Assembly: GCF_024105655.1 (NCBI RefSeq)
Contig: NZ_JAAAMH010000024.1
Location: forward strand, 1-41,852
DNA: 41,852 bases
Source: Aliihoeflea sp. 40Bstr573
GTDB taxonomy: Bacteria > Pseudomonadota > Alphaproteobacteria > Rhizobiales > Rhizobiaceae
Direction of reading: 5' to 3'
Positions 9,331-17,129 of this stretch are shown in pieces; position 1 is the first letter of the stretch, and each line of letters opens with the position of its first letter. The notes under the pieces were generated by a model. It saw only the letters and a list, made by a program, of their open reading frames with translations. It was not told the origin of the DNA and did no database searches. A program made the translations under genes and the position numbers.

Positions 9331-9717
9331 TTAATGGACCAGTTCATCCACCTTCAGACGCCGGCCCTTGCGGTCGAAGAAATGACCCTCGTTCAGGACA
9401 CGCCGGTCCTCGCGCAGCCGTTCTTCAAGCGCGCGCAGTTCCTGCCGGGCGATGTCGTTGGATACCGGCCCGGCAAAAAAGGGGCTGAGCGGAAAGAAGG
9501 CTGCGCCGTTCCACGGAGCGCCCGAGCCGGCCAGCAATTCGCGAAGCTCGACCCAGTGCGTTTCGTCGCCGATGACGTTCATGAATGTGGAGCGCAGGAG
9601 AGTGATCTTCGTCCCGTCGATCACGACCAGAACGACCAGCATGGTAAAATCCCCGCGGCTTCGGTATTCGCCCGACAGCCATGCGTCGAAGCGGTTGGGG
9701 CGGTCAGAAGTCGACAA
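9331..9717 (-). CDS. Hypothetical protein, last gene of the sel operon
   Basis: I do not recognise this 128-residue protein. The start chosen is TTG 9717, which overlaps the stop of the preceding gene by 14 bases. An alternative ATG at 9642 (MLVVLVVIDG…) gives 103 residues, but the extra part (DRPNRFDAWLSGEYRSRGDF) reads as a natural continuation. Residues from about 26 (MLVVLVVIDGTKITLLRSTFM) look like a beta hairpin, the middle has FFPLSPFFAGP, and the C-terminal third is charged and helical (RQELRALEERLREDRR) ending GRRLKVDELVH. There is no signal peptide or membrane span. Its overlap with the preceding gene, itself coupled to selB, points to a job linked to selenoprotein or formate metabolism, but this is inference from position alone. 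Confidence 0.65.
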   Translation of the reverse strand: MSTSDRPNRFDAWLSGEYRSRGDFTMLVVLVVIDGTKITLLRSTFMNVIGDETHWVELRELLAGSGAPWNGAAFFPLSPFFAGPVSNDIARQELRALEERLREDRRVLNEGHFFDRKGRRLKVDELVH

Positions 9718-10174
9718 GCTGCGTCTCCGGCATGTAGTGCTCGAACAACACCCAGAAGGGCTTTGCGCGCGCGGCAAGATACCACTCTTCAAAAGCGGCG
9801 AGCTCCTGCTCGACGTCAGGCGAAGATTTCGCCTCATCCACCGCGGCAGTGCTCTCGCTGGTCGCGCGAAAAGCGGCGGCGGCCACCACGGCGTAGCGAT
9901 CCAGCACTTCGGTCCGCGCCTCGCTGTCTTCGCGCCAGCCGAGACGGTGGCGCAGCGCGGCGACAGCGGCCGCAACGGCGATTTCAAGCTGTTCGGTCTG
10001 CCCCACCGTATCGAACAGAGAGCGCATCACGTTCATTCTGCGATGGGCGAAAGCGCGTGCTTGCGCGAGCGCCGCCAGGCGCGCGTTCATCGTCCGGCGG
10101 AATTCGGATTCTTCCCCCTCGCAGGCCTTGGCCGCCTGTTCGAGGCGATTGAGGAAGGGATGGCTGGTTGTCAT
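9704..10174 (-). CDS. Hypothetical helical protein coupled to selB
   Basis: This is an unrecognised 156-residue protein, mostly alpha-helical by composition, with runs such as FLNRLEQAAKACEGEESEFRR and a Trp/Phe-rich end (EEWYLAARAKPFWVLFEHYMPETQ). It has no signal peptide, membrane segment or metal-binding motif. Its ATG at 10174 overlaps the TGA of the selB frame (ATGA). A GGAAGG ribosome site lies 4 bases upstream, in the gap between the 3' end of selC and this start. It should therefore be transcribed with selB and selC. A role in selenocysteine decoding or formate dehydrogenase assembly is possible, but only context supports it. Confidence 0.7.
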   Translation of the reverse strand: MTTSHPFLNRLEQAAKACEGEESEFRRTMNARLAALAQARAFAHRRMNVMRSLFDTVGQTEQLEIAVAAAVAALRHRLGWREDSEARTEVLDRYAVVAAAAFRATSESTAAVDEAKSSPDVEQELAAFEEWYLAARAKPFWVLFEHYMPETQLVDF

Positions 10175-12228
10175 GAAACCTTCCGGGAAGCTGGCGGAGG
10201 AGAGTGGGAGTCGAACCCACCAGGGACCGTCTCACGGCCCCACCCGGATTTGAAGTCCGGACGCCCCACCGGGGACGATTCTCTTCCTTCATCGCTCGTC
10301 TCGAGCGGTGCCGGCCCAAACAGGTCGAGCCGGTGAACATTGAGCCGGCGAAGGTCGCCGCGCCGAAGCGTGACGCCGTGCCGATCGAAAAACTCCAGAA
10401 TCTCAATAGAGACCTTGCGGCCATTTTCCAACCTGTCGCGCAGGTCGGCCGCGGTGCATTCGCCCTTTGCCCTGCTCGTCGCGACGTCTTGCAGAATCGC
10501 GACGATTTCGGAGACGACCGGTCGGGCAAAGAAGCTGTCATGCGCGATTTCGTGCACCCGCCCCATGCGGCTCGCGCGCTTCAAAAGCTGGCGCATGCCC
10601 GCCTCCGGGACCGCGAACATGGTGGCCAGATCGCGCGTGCGCGGTGGTCGAAAGCGTTGTTCGCCCGACAGGAGCGGTTCGATCTCGTTCCATAGGGCCT
10701 CGTCCGCCTCCGACAGCCGCGCGACATGGGCGGCGCGACGGACCCAGGCTCCGTCGAGCGAAATTTCGTCCTGACGCTGCAGGCTCTGCAGGACCAGCCG
10801 AAAGACGGGCGCCGGCAGACGCACTTCGCCCATCAAGCGCAGCCGCTCCAGCCCAACGCCCGGATGGTCCGGATTTTCGGCGTGATAGGCGTCGAGATCG
10901 GCGAGCAGGCGTTCGCGAAAGCGCAGCCAGCGCGCCGGTGCCATGACGACCGCACCCGTATCGGGCGGAATGCGGATCAGGTCGCCGGCAAGCTTTGCCA
11001 TCCGTTCCGCACCGATTGCCCGGTCCCGCGCGAAGCCTTCAAGGTCGAGGAAGAAGGGCGACACTTCAAGAAGTGCACGCAAGGCCGCTTGCGGTTCGCT
11101 TTTGGCCAGGGCAGCAAGCTGGGCATGGCGCTCGGGCGAGCGACGCCGACGCGCAGGCGCACGCAAGTCCAGGAATCGGCCACCGCCGATCGTGCGCCGT
11201 GCGGAGGTGTCGCGGATGACGAAGCGGTCGCCTGCCGCCGCCGCGATCGGACGGTCGAGCACGATCTGGACCAGCGCGCGGCCGCCGGGCGCAATCGGTT
11301 CGTCCTGCAACAGAACGATACGCGCCGGCACCTCGCAGGAGGCGTGGTGCAGATGGACAGGGAACCATTGGCCGATCGGCTTCGGTTCGCTGGCAAGAAC
11401 GGTGAGTTCCGCATCGATGCGCCCAGACGGCGCGTGCAGGACCGGGTCGACGACCATGTCGCCGCGCGCTATCGCATCACGCCCGATCCCGTCACCTGCG
11501 AGATTTAGCGCGCAGCGGTCGCCCGCCCGGCCGAACTCGGCCTTCTCGTTCTGAGCGTGGATCGAACGCACGCGCGCCGGCAGGCCGCGAGGGCTGATCA
11601 CGACCTGATCACCGATGGTTATCCCGCCCGAAAGCACCGTTCCCGTCACGACCGTGCCCGCCCCCTGGATCGTGAAAGCGCGGTCGACCGCGAGCCGGAA
11701 GCGGCCCTGTGCACTGCGTCGCCCTACAGCGAGCGCGGCGTCCGCAAGTTCATTTTCGAGGTCTGCAATTCCCTGCCCGGTCGCGCTCGACACGGCGAGC
11801 ACCTTCGCGCCTTCCAGCGACGTGCCGGCGAGCAGCGCCTCGATTTCGATCTCGACGGCGAGCAGCCGGTCTTCGCCGGCAAGGTCCGCCTTGGTGATCG
11901 CGACGATGCCGCGCGAGACGCCGAGCAGATCCAGGATCGCCAGGTGCTCGCGCGTCTGCGGCATCACGCCGTCGTCGGCGGCGACCACCAGAAGAGCGAA
12001 GTCGATGCCACCGGCGCCGGCAAGCATGGTGTGGATGAACCGCTCGTGGCCGGGAACGTCAATGAAGCCGATCCGCGCGCCGTTCGCCAATGTGCGATAG
12101 GCAAAACCGAGATCGATGGAGATGCCCCGCGCCTTTTCCTCCTTTAGCCGGTCGGTCTCGACGCCGGTCAGCGCACGCACGAGCGACGTCTTGCCGTGGT
12201 CGATATGGCCCGCCGTGCCGACGATCAC
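10171..12228 (-). CDS. selB: Selenocysteine-specific elongation factor SelB
   Basis: SelB is the EF-Tu-like GTPase that carries Sec-tRNA to UGA codons by binding the SECIS hairpin. The frame is 685 codons. It has G1 GHIDHGKTS (residues 7-15), the SIDLGF switch region, G3 DVPGHE (57-62) and G4 as TKAD (112-115). Beta-barrel domains II/III follow, then the C-terminal winged-helix part ending in [27 protein letters not shown] near residue 642. After about a dozen further residues the frame enters selC and continues through it to TGA at 10171-10173, so the last 40 or so residues are encoded by tRNA sequence and its flank. The start is GTG 12228, overlapping the TGA of the Sel1-repeat gene. The stop overlaps the next gene's ATG. 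Confidence 0.93.
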   Translation of the reverse strand: MIVGTAGHIDHGKTSLVRALTGVETDRLKEEKARGISIDLGFAYRTLANGARIGFIDVPGHERFIHTMLAGAGGIDFALLVVAADDGVMPQTREHLAILDLLGVSRGIVAITKADLAGEDRLLAVEIEIEALLAGTSLEGAKVLAVSSATGQGIADLENELADAALAVGRRSAQGRFRLAVDRAFTIQGAGTVVTGTVLSGGITIGDQVVISPRGLPARVRSIHAQNEKAEFGRAGDRCALNLAGDGIGRDAIARGDMVVDPVLHAPSGRIDAELTVLASEPKPIGQWFPVHLHHASCEVPARIVLLQDEPIAPGGRALVQIVLDRPIAAAAGDRFVIRDTSARRTIGGGRFLDLRAPARRRRSPERHAQLAALAKSEPQAALRALLEVSPFFLDLEGFARDRAIGAERMAKLAGDLIRIPPDTGAVVMAPARWLRFRERLLADLDAYHAENPDHPGVGLERLRLMGEVRLPAPVFRLVLQSLQRQDEISLDGAWVRRAAHVARLSEADEALWNEIEPLLSGEQRFRPPRTRDLATMFAVPEAGMRQLLKRASRMGRVHEIAHDSFFARPVVSEIVAILQDVATSRAKGECTAADLRDRLENGRKVSIEILEFFDRHGVTLRRGDLRRLNVHRLDLFGPAPLETSDEGRESSPVGRPDFKSGWGRETVPGGFDSHSPPPASRKVS
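10192..10287 (-). tRNA. selC: tRNA-Sec (anticodon UCA)
   Basis: On the - strand the 96 bases from 10287 to 10192 fold as a selenocysteine tRNA. The features are an 8-base acceptor stem starting GGAAGAGA, a D-arm with a CCCC-GGT-GGGG core, an anticodon stem CCGGA/TCCGG around loop CTTCAAA (anticodon TCA), a long variable arm (GGGGCCGT/ACGGTCCC), and a 5-bp T-stem GTGGG/CCCAC with loop TTCGACT. The discriminator is G and CCA is encoded. Stem lengths (8 bp acceptor, 5 bp T-stem, long extra arm) are diagnostic for bacterial tRNA-Sec. The fourth acceptor pair is an A·C mismatch. The whole gene lies inside the selB reading frame, which has no stop before or within it. Confidence 0.96.
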
Positions 12229-12998
12229 GCCCCACCCTCCTCGGCTAGCGGCCGCGCGGCGCGCTCCCTGGCAGCTTCGCGCTCTTCAGCGGTCAGCGCC
12301 GCCGTGGCGGCGGGCACGAAATTCTGCGCCAGCTTCGAGCCGCCATCCCGGGCGCGCAGCAGCCAGGCGAGTGCTGCGACGGGGTCGCGGGTGGTGCCGG
12401 CGCCGGTGATATGCGCCGCACCGAGCATCGCCTGCCCGTCGGCATCGCCAAGAAGCGCCGCTTTGCGCCACCACTCGGCAGCCGCCGCCGCATCGCGCTC
12501 GACGCCCAGCGCATTGTGAAGAAGGTTGCCGATGCGCGTCATCGACGCCGCCACTCCCTGCGCGGCTGCCCTGCGGGCATAGGCAAGAGCGCCCTCGTAG
12601 TCCTCATTGTCGGCGAGCATCCATGAGTACATGTCCTGCGCGGTCGCATCGCCCTGGTCGGCTGCAAGGCGATAAAGTCGCATCGCCTCCGCCTCGTCCT
12701 GCGCGACGCCCTCGCCGCGAAAGTGAAGGGTCGCCAGGTTGCGCTGACCGACCGGATCGCCCTGCGCGGCCGAAAGCTTCAGCCATTTCGCGGCAAGTTC
12801 CGGATTTTCCTCGATCCCGTAGCCGCCCGAAAAGCAGGCGGCGATGTTGTTTTGCGCCCGCGCGTTGCCCGCCCGCGCCAGCGGCTCCCAGATGGCGAGC
12901 GCGGCGGCAAAATCGCCGGCCTTGGCAGCGCGAAGCGCTTCGTCCATCGGATCGAGCCGCGGTTCTGCGGCGCGCCGGAAGCGTTCAAGCCAGCCCAT
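12225..12998 (-). CDS. Sel1-like (TPR-type) repeat protein between selA and selB
   Basis: The 257-residue protein consists mainly of Sel1-like helical repeats. Repeat signatures include [101 protein letters not shown] and [17 protein letters not shown], giving six or so units. Such proteins act as protein-binding scaffolds. The name Sel1 is unrelated to selenium. No signal peptide is seen. The start ATG 12998 lies 14 bases inside the end of selA, and the stop TGA overlaps the selB GTG, so it is translated between the two. That tight packing suggests it works with the Sec machinery, but no activity can be assigned. Confidence 0.85.
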   Translation of the reverse strand: MGWLERFRRAAEPRLDPMDEALRAAKAGDFAAALAIWEPLARAGNARAQNNIAACFSGGYGIEENPELAAKWLKLSAAQGDPVGQRNLATLHFRGEGVAQDEAEAMRLYRLAADQGDATAQDMYSWMLADNEDYEGALAYARRAAAQGVAASMTRIGNLLHNALGVERDAAAAAEWWRKAALLGDADGQAMLGAAHITGAGTTRDPVAALAWLLRARDGGSKLAQNFVPAATAALTAEEREAARERAARPLAEEGGA

Positions 12999-14385
12999 CG
13001 GCCAGGCTCCGGAAATTGGCGAGGAAACTAGGCGCATCGTCCAGGCAGCGCAGATCGAGCAACAGCGCGTCATCGGATATCCGGCCGATGACCGGGACGG
13101 GAAGCGCGCGCAAGGCGGCCGCCAGTCGGTCGAGCGCCGAGCCGCTGCCGTCGACGGCACGGAATGCGAGCGCCATGGATGCGAGCGTGTCGAGCGGTAG
13201 CGCGCCCGATCCGACCTGGCTCGCACATTCGGCCAGCTCGACCGTATATGCCGCTCCGACCACGGAGCGTGCATCCGGCAGGATCGCCGCTGCCATTTGG
13301 GCGATGTCTGACTGGCTTCGCGCAAGCAGCCGCAGGGTCGGCAAGCGCTCGGCGAGCCGGTCAGGATCGCGGTAGAGTTTCAGCGTCGCCTCGAGGGCCG
13401 CGAGCCGCAGCTTGTCGACGCGCAACGCCCGCTTCATCGGGTTGCGGTTGATGGCGGCGATCAAATCCCTGCGGCCGACGATGAAGCCCGCCTGCGGTCC
13501 GCCGAGCAGCTTGTCGCCAGAGAAGGTGACAATGTCCGCCCCCTCCTCGACGGCGGCGCGCACCGTCGGCTCGCGGCGCAGGCCCCAGCGCGCGAGGTTG
13601 ACCAGCGTGCCGGAGCCGAGGTCGTTGACGAGCGGTACATTCGCCTCGCGAGCCAGCGCCGCGAGCTCGGGCGCCGCGACCTCTTTCGTAAATCCTTCAA
13701 TGCGATAGTTCGACGTGTGCACCTTCAGAATCAACGAGATGTCGCCCGCGCCGAGCGCTGCCCGGTAGTCCTTCTCGTGCGTGCGGTTCGTGGTGCCGAT
13801 CTCGACGAGCCGCGCACCGGCACGAGCCATGATATCGGGCATCCGGAACGCGCCGCCGATCTCGATCAGTTCGCCGCGCGAGACGACCGCACCGCCGCCA
13901 TGCCCTGCGAGCGTGTTGAGGACGATGAGAACGGCGGCGGCATTGTTGTTGACGAGCGTTGCATCCTCCGCGCCGGTCAGTTCGCATACCAGTTCGCGCA
14001 GGTGGTCGTCGCGCTCTCCCCGCTTGCCGGTCTCAAGGTCGAATTCGAGCGCGGCGGCATGGCGCATGGCCTGCGTCGCCGCCTCGATCGCGGCTTCCGC
14101 AAGAAGCGCCCTGCCAAGATTGGTGTGAAGTACCGTGCCGGTGAGGTTGAAGACTGGCCGCAGCGAGGATTGCGACGCGGATTCCAGTTGTGAAATCGCG
14201 AGCGCGGCAACGTCTTCCGCGTCGCGCAGCGGCCGGCCGTCGCGAGCCGCCTGCCGCTCAGCGTCGAGAACGAGGCGGATGTGCGTGGTTGCTTCTGCGC
14301 GGCCGAACCGATTGATCGCCGCCTGCCCGGCTGACGATTTCAGCACGGTGTCGACCGAAGGAATGGCGCGGAAGCTTTCGTTCAT
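12985..14385 (-). CDS. selA: L-seryl-tRNA(Sec) selenium transferase SelA
   Basis: SelA is a PLP enzyme that converts Ser-tRNA(Sec) to Sec-tRNA(Sec) with selenophosphate as donor. The 466-residue length matches the family. Visible hallmarks are the N-terminal tRNA-binding region (IPSVDTVLKS… GRAEATTHIRLVLDAER), NLTGTVLHTNLGRALL, the NNNAAAVLIVLNTLA segment, and the PLP lysine in TFSGDKLLGGPQAG (Lys292, equivalent to Lys295 of E. coli). The start ATG 14385 is 7 bases after the fdhE stop and gives the family N-terminus, whereas an upstream ATG in the same frame would overlap fdhE. It overlaps the Sel1-repeat gene by 14 bases. It acts in the cytoplasm as a large ring assembly in characterised homologues. 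Confidence 0.96.
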   Translation of the reverse strand: MNESFRAIPSVDTVLKSSAGQAAINRFGRAEATTHIRLVLDAERQAARDGRPLRDAEDVAALAISQLESASQSSLRPVFNLTGTVLHTNLGRALLAEAAIEAATQAMRHAAALEFDLETGKRGERDDHLRELVCELTGAEDATLVNNNAAAVLIVLNTLAGHGGGAVVSRGELIEIGGAFRMPDIMARAGARLVEIGTTNRTHEKDYRAALGAGDISLILKVHTSNYRIEGFTKEVAAPELAALAREANVPLVNDLGSGTLVNLARWGLRREPTVRAAVEEGADIVTFSGDKLLGGPQAGFIVGRRDLIAAINRNPMKRALRVDKLRLAALEATLKLYRDPDRLAERLPTLRLLARSQSDIAQMAAAILPDARSVVGAAYTVELAECASQVGSGALPLDTLASMALAFRAVDGSGSALDRLAAALRALPVPVIGRISDDALLLDLRCLDDAPSFLANFRSLADGLA

Positions 14386-14392
14386 CGCGGGT

Positions 14393-15310
14393 CTAGTACC
14401 CCAGCAGAAACGGGTTGAACGCACCCCGCCTGAATGGCGTCTCGCGCATCAGAAGATCGATGCCGAGGCTCCCGACATCGTCGGCGAGAGGCTCTAGTGC
14501 GGCGTCCTGCTGCTGGTTCAGAATCTTCACATAGCAGCCGCACTCGTCGCAGGTTTCGGCCTTGATCGTGCCCGGCCCGTCCTCGATCTCCTGATAGCGT
14601 ATGCCCTTGGTCGAGGAACAAATCGCGCACTTGATGCGCACGTGATGCCAGAGCGTCGCACAAAGCGCGCAGGCGCAATAGCGCGTTCCGCCTGCCTGCG
14701 GCCAGGCTACGATGACGGAAGCGACTGGTGGCCCCCCGCAGGCGGGACACGCCCCGCTGGCCACCGATTTGAGTTCGCGCTCCGGCAACGCGGAGGCCGC
14801 GCGAACGAAATGAAGCTGCAATGCCGCGGCAACATAGGCATGTTCAGCCATCGTCTCGGCGGGAACGGCATCGGCGAGCAGATTGGCCACCATCGCATCG
14901 AAGCGTAGCGGATCGGCTTTTTGCACCGAGGCGAGCGCGCTCTTTGCCGCTGCCGGCTTCTCGACAGCTTCGATCTTGCCGAACAGCCGCTCACTCAGCG
15001 AGCGGAATTCCTCGTCGGGTCGGAAGGCAGTCCGGTCGAGCGGTGGCATGGAATGATCGAGCGAACGCTTGACCGCATCTGGCTCGGCAATACGAGCCGC
15101 CGGGAGTTCCTGTGCGAGCGCCTGTTGAGCGGCGGCGATGCCGGCAAGGAAGCCAAGATAAGGGCCAATACCTTCCGGCTGGGACAACTCCGCGAAGCGC
15201 TTGGCGCGTCGTTCGAACAGACGCACCGGGTCCGGCACGCGAGCGGCTGGCGGCGTGCGAACCTCGCCGATCGCGGTAATGTCTCCCTTGACGGGAACTC
15301 GACGCGCCAT
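14393..15310 (-). CDS. fdhE: Formate dehydrogenase accessory protein FdhE
   Basis: FdhE is a cytoplasmic rubredoxin-like factor needed for maturation of respiratory formate dehydrogenases. This 305-residue copy has the family's four cysteine pairs: CPACGG, the CACALCATLWHH stretch, CAICSS and CDECGC. The end has the usual DDVGSLGIDLLM region. ATG 15310 was chosen because GGAGG stands 4 bases before it. The frame is open upstream but that part is not FdhE-like. It lies 85 bases after fdoI, across a strong hairpin, and just before selA, which links enzyme structure, maturation and Sec synthesis in one operon. Confidence 0.95.
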   Translation of the reverse strand: MARRVPVKGDITAIGEVRTPPAARVPDPVRLFERRAKRFAELSQPEGIGPYLGFLAGIAAAQQALAQELPAARIAEPDAVKRSLDHSMPPLDRTAFRPDEEFRSLSERLFGKIEAVEKPAAAKSALASVQKADPLRFDAMVANLLADAVPAETMAEHAYVAAALQLHFVRAASALPERELKSVASGACPACGGPPVASVIVAWPQAGGTRYCACALCATLWHHVRIKCAICSSTKGIRYQEIEDGPGTIKAETCDECGCYVKILNQQQDAALEPLADDVGSLGIDLLMRETPFRRGAFNPFLLGY

Positions 15311-15355
15311 GAAACCTCCACGAGCCGCACGGGCCACGCGGCATTCTAGATGACA

Positions 15356-15379
15356 GCTCGGCGCATTGTCACGCCGAGC
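15356..15379 (-). promoter_or_regulatory. 8-bp inverted repeat between fdoI and fdhE
   Basis: GCTCGGCG and CGCCGAGC form a perfect 8-bp stem around an 8-base loop in the 85-base gap between the fdoI stop and the fdhE start. On the transcribed strand no T-run follows it, so it is not a standard terminator. Its place, after the three structural fdo genes and before the accessory and sel genes, suits a processing or stabilising hairpin that sets the relative amounts of the two parts of the message. Confidence 0.5.
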
Positions 15380-15395
15380 CTGAATTCGCGTTGGG

Positions 15396-16142
15396 TCAGG
15401 CCAAGGGGCCGCGGCCGCGCGGCGCCTTGTCGTCACGCTTGCCATAGGTGGCGAGCGCACGCAGCCACTTGCGGTGATGCCGCCATGCCCAGCCGCCGGA
15501 CACGCTGCCGCGCGTCATGGCGCGCAAGGTGCCCTCGACCCAGAAGGCGGCATAGACGTGGATGATCCACACGCAGATGATCGCCACCGCCGACATCGAA
15601 TGGACCAGCATCGCCACGCGAAGCTGCGGGACGGTGAGATACTGCGAGAAGTACCGCTCCCAGACGGCCAGACCCGAGACGATCAGGAACGTGATCAGGA
15701 TCGACATCGCCCAGAAGACGAATTTCTGGCCTGCGTTGTACTTGCCGACCTCAGGCAGCTTGTCCTCGTCGCCCTTGAGCACGTCGCCGATCTGCGCGGC
15801 CCATTGCGCATCTTCCCGGCGCGGCAGGTTCAGCCGGAAGAACCGGATGAATAGGCCCGCAAAGGAAATGAACAGCACCACACCGATCCAGGGATGGATC
15901 GCCCGCGTCCACTGGCCGCCGCCGAACAGCGCGGTCAGCCAGTAGAGCGAGGGGTGGAACAGGGCCAGACCGGAGAGCGCCAGCAGGATCAGGCTGATAG
16001 CCGTGATCCAGTGATTGACCCGAGCCCACTTCGTATAGCGGTCGACGACGACCTCGCGGCCGACATGCAGCCGGTCACCGCGGTCGATGTCGGCCTTGGT
16101 CACCTGCGGAACCGGACGCCCGTGCAGCGTGCTGTCCGTCAT
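15396..16142 (-). CDS. fdoI: Formate dehydrogenase gamma subunit, cytochrome b556
   Basis: The 248-residue membrane subunit anchors the formate dehydrogenase and passes electrons through two b-type haems to quinone. It has the family's N-terminal [28 protein letters not shown], a second span at [21 protein letters not shown], a third at [19 protein letters not shown], and the last one [28 protein letters not shown] with haem-ligand histidines. Four transmembrane helices in all match FdnI/FdoI. The ATG overlaps the fdoH stop (ATGA). The charged C-terminus ([15 protein letters not shown]) is in the cytoplasm. Confidence 0.94.
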   Translation of the reverse strand: MTDSTLHGRPVPQVTKADIDRGDRLHVGREVVVDRYTKWARVNHWITAISLILLALSGLALFHPSLYWLTALFGGGQWTRAIHPWIGVVLFISFAGLFIRFFRLNLPRREDAQWAAQIGDVLKGDEDKLPEVGKYNAGQKFVFWAMSILITFLIVSGLAVWERYFSQYLTVPQLRVAMLVHSMSAVAIICVWIIHVYAAFWVEGTLRAMTRGSVSGGWAWRHHRKWLRALATYGKRDDKAPRGRGPLA

Positions 16143-17116
16143 GACAGGGTCTCCTCGCTCGGGTCGAGCGGCGCCGCGCCCGGCGCCGCCGAAGTCAGGC
16201 GACGCGCCTCCTCGTCATCCTCGACGGTGACGCGGTTGCGACCGGATACTGCCATGTGCAGCACGCCGGCGGCCGCCGCGATGCCCATGACGGCAAGGCC
16301 GGCATATCTGGTCACGCCCTTCCATGCCTCGACCAGCGGCGAGATGCGCGGATCGTCCGGCAGCCCGGCATAGATCGACGGCTTGTCGGCGTGATGCAGC
16401 ACATACATCACATGCGTGCCGCCGACGCCCGGCGGATCGTAGAGCCCTGCATTGGCGTAACCACGAGACTTCAGGTCCTCGATGCGCTCGGCCGCATGCG
16501 CCTTCATCTCCTCCTTGGTGCCGAAGACGATCGCCTTGGTCGGGCATGCCTTGGCGCAGGCCGGTCCCTGGCCCACTGCAATCCGGTCGGAGCAGAGCGT
16601 GCACTTGTAGGCCCGGTTGTCAACCTTGGAGATGCGGGGAATGTCGAACGGACAACCCTTCACGCAATAGCCGCAGCCGATACAGTTCTCCTTCACGAAA
16701 TCGACGACGCCATTCGAATACTGCACGATCGCGCCGGGCGCCGGACATGCCTTGAGGCAGCCCGGATCGGCGCAGTGCATGCAGCCGTCCTTGCGGATCA
16801 GCCATTCGAGATTGTCCGTCTCCGGGTTCACCCACTCCGTGAACCGCATGAGGGTGAAGGTGTTCGGCGTCAAATCATGCGGATTGTCGTAGACGCCGAC
16901 ATTGATGCCTACCTCTTCGCGCAGGTCGTTCCACTCCAGGCATGCCGACTGGCAGGCCTTGCAGCCGATGCACTTCGACACGTCGATGAGCTTGGCGACC
17001 GGCTCGAGCTGGCGGGCAGGCGTCGGAACAGAGGAAGCGGACCGCCGGATGTAATCCTGCGGTCCCATCTGCATGGCGGTATCCGGCGCGACGGGCGGAT
17101 TGACGTTGATGGTCAT
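16139..17116 (-). CDS. fdoH: Formate dehydrogenase beta subunit, four [4Fe-4S] clusters
   Basis: The 325-residue electron-transfer subunit has the ferredoxin-type cysteine groups of FdnH/FdoH. They are [11 protein letters not shown] (residues 49-59), the group in [31 protein letters not shown] and [22 protein letters not shown] single transmembrane helix near the C-terminus ([22 protein letters not shown]) fixes it in the membrane beside FdoI. It receives electrons from FdoG and passes them to the haems. A strong GGGAGGAGAG ribosome site precedes ATG 17116, and it lies 13 bases after fdoG. Confidence 0.95.
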   Translation of the reverse strand: MTINVNPPVAPDTAMQMGPQDYIRRSASSVPTPARQLEPVAKLIDVSKCIGCKACQSACLEWNDLREEVGINVGVYDNPHDLTPNTFTLMRFTEWVNPETDNLEWLIRKDGCMHCADPGCLKACPAPGAIVQYSNGVVDFVKENCIGCGYCVKGCPFDIPRISKVDNRAYKCTLCSDRIAVGQGPACAKACPTKAIVFGTKEEMKAHAAERIEDLKSRGYANAGLYDPPGVGGTHVMYVLHHADKPSIYAGLPDDPRISPLVEAWKGVTRYAGLAVMGIAAAAGVLHMAVSGRNRVTVEDDEEARRLTSAAPGAAPLDPSEETLS

Positions 17117-17129
17117 GGTCTCTCCTCCC

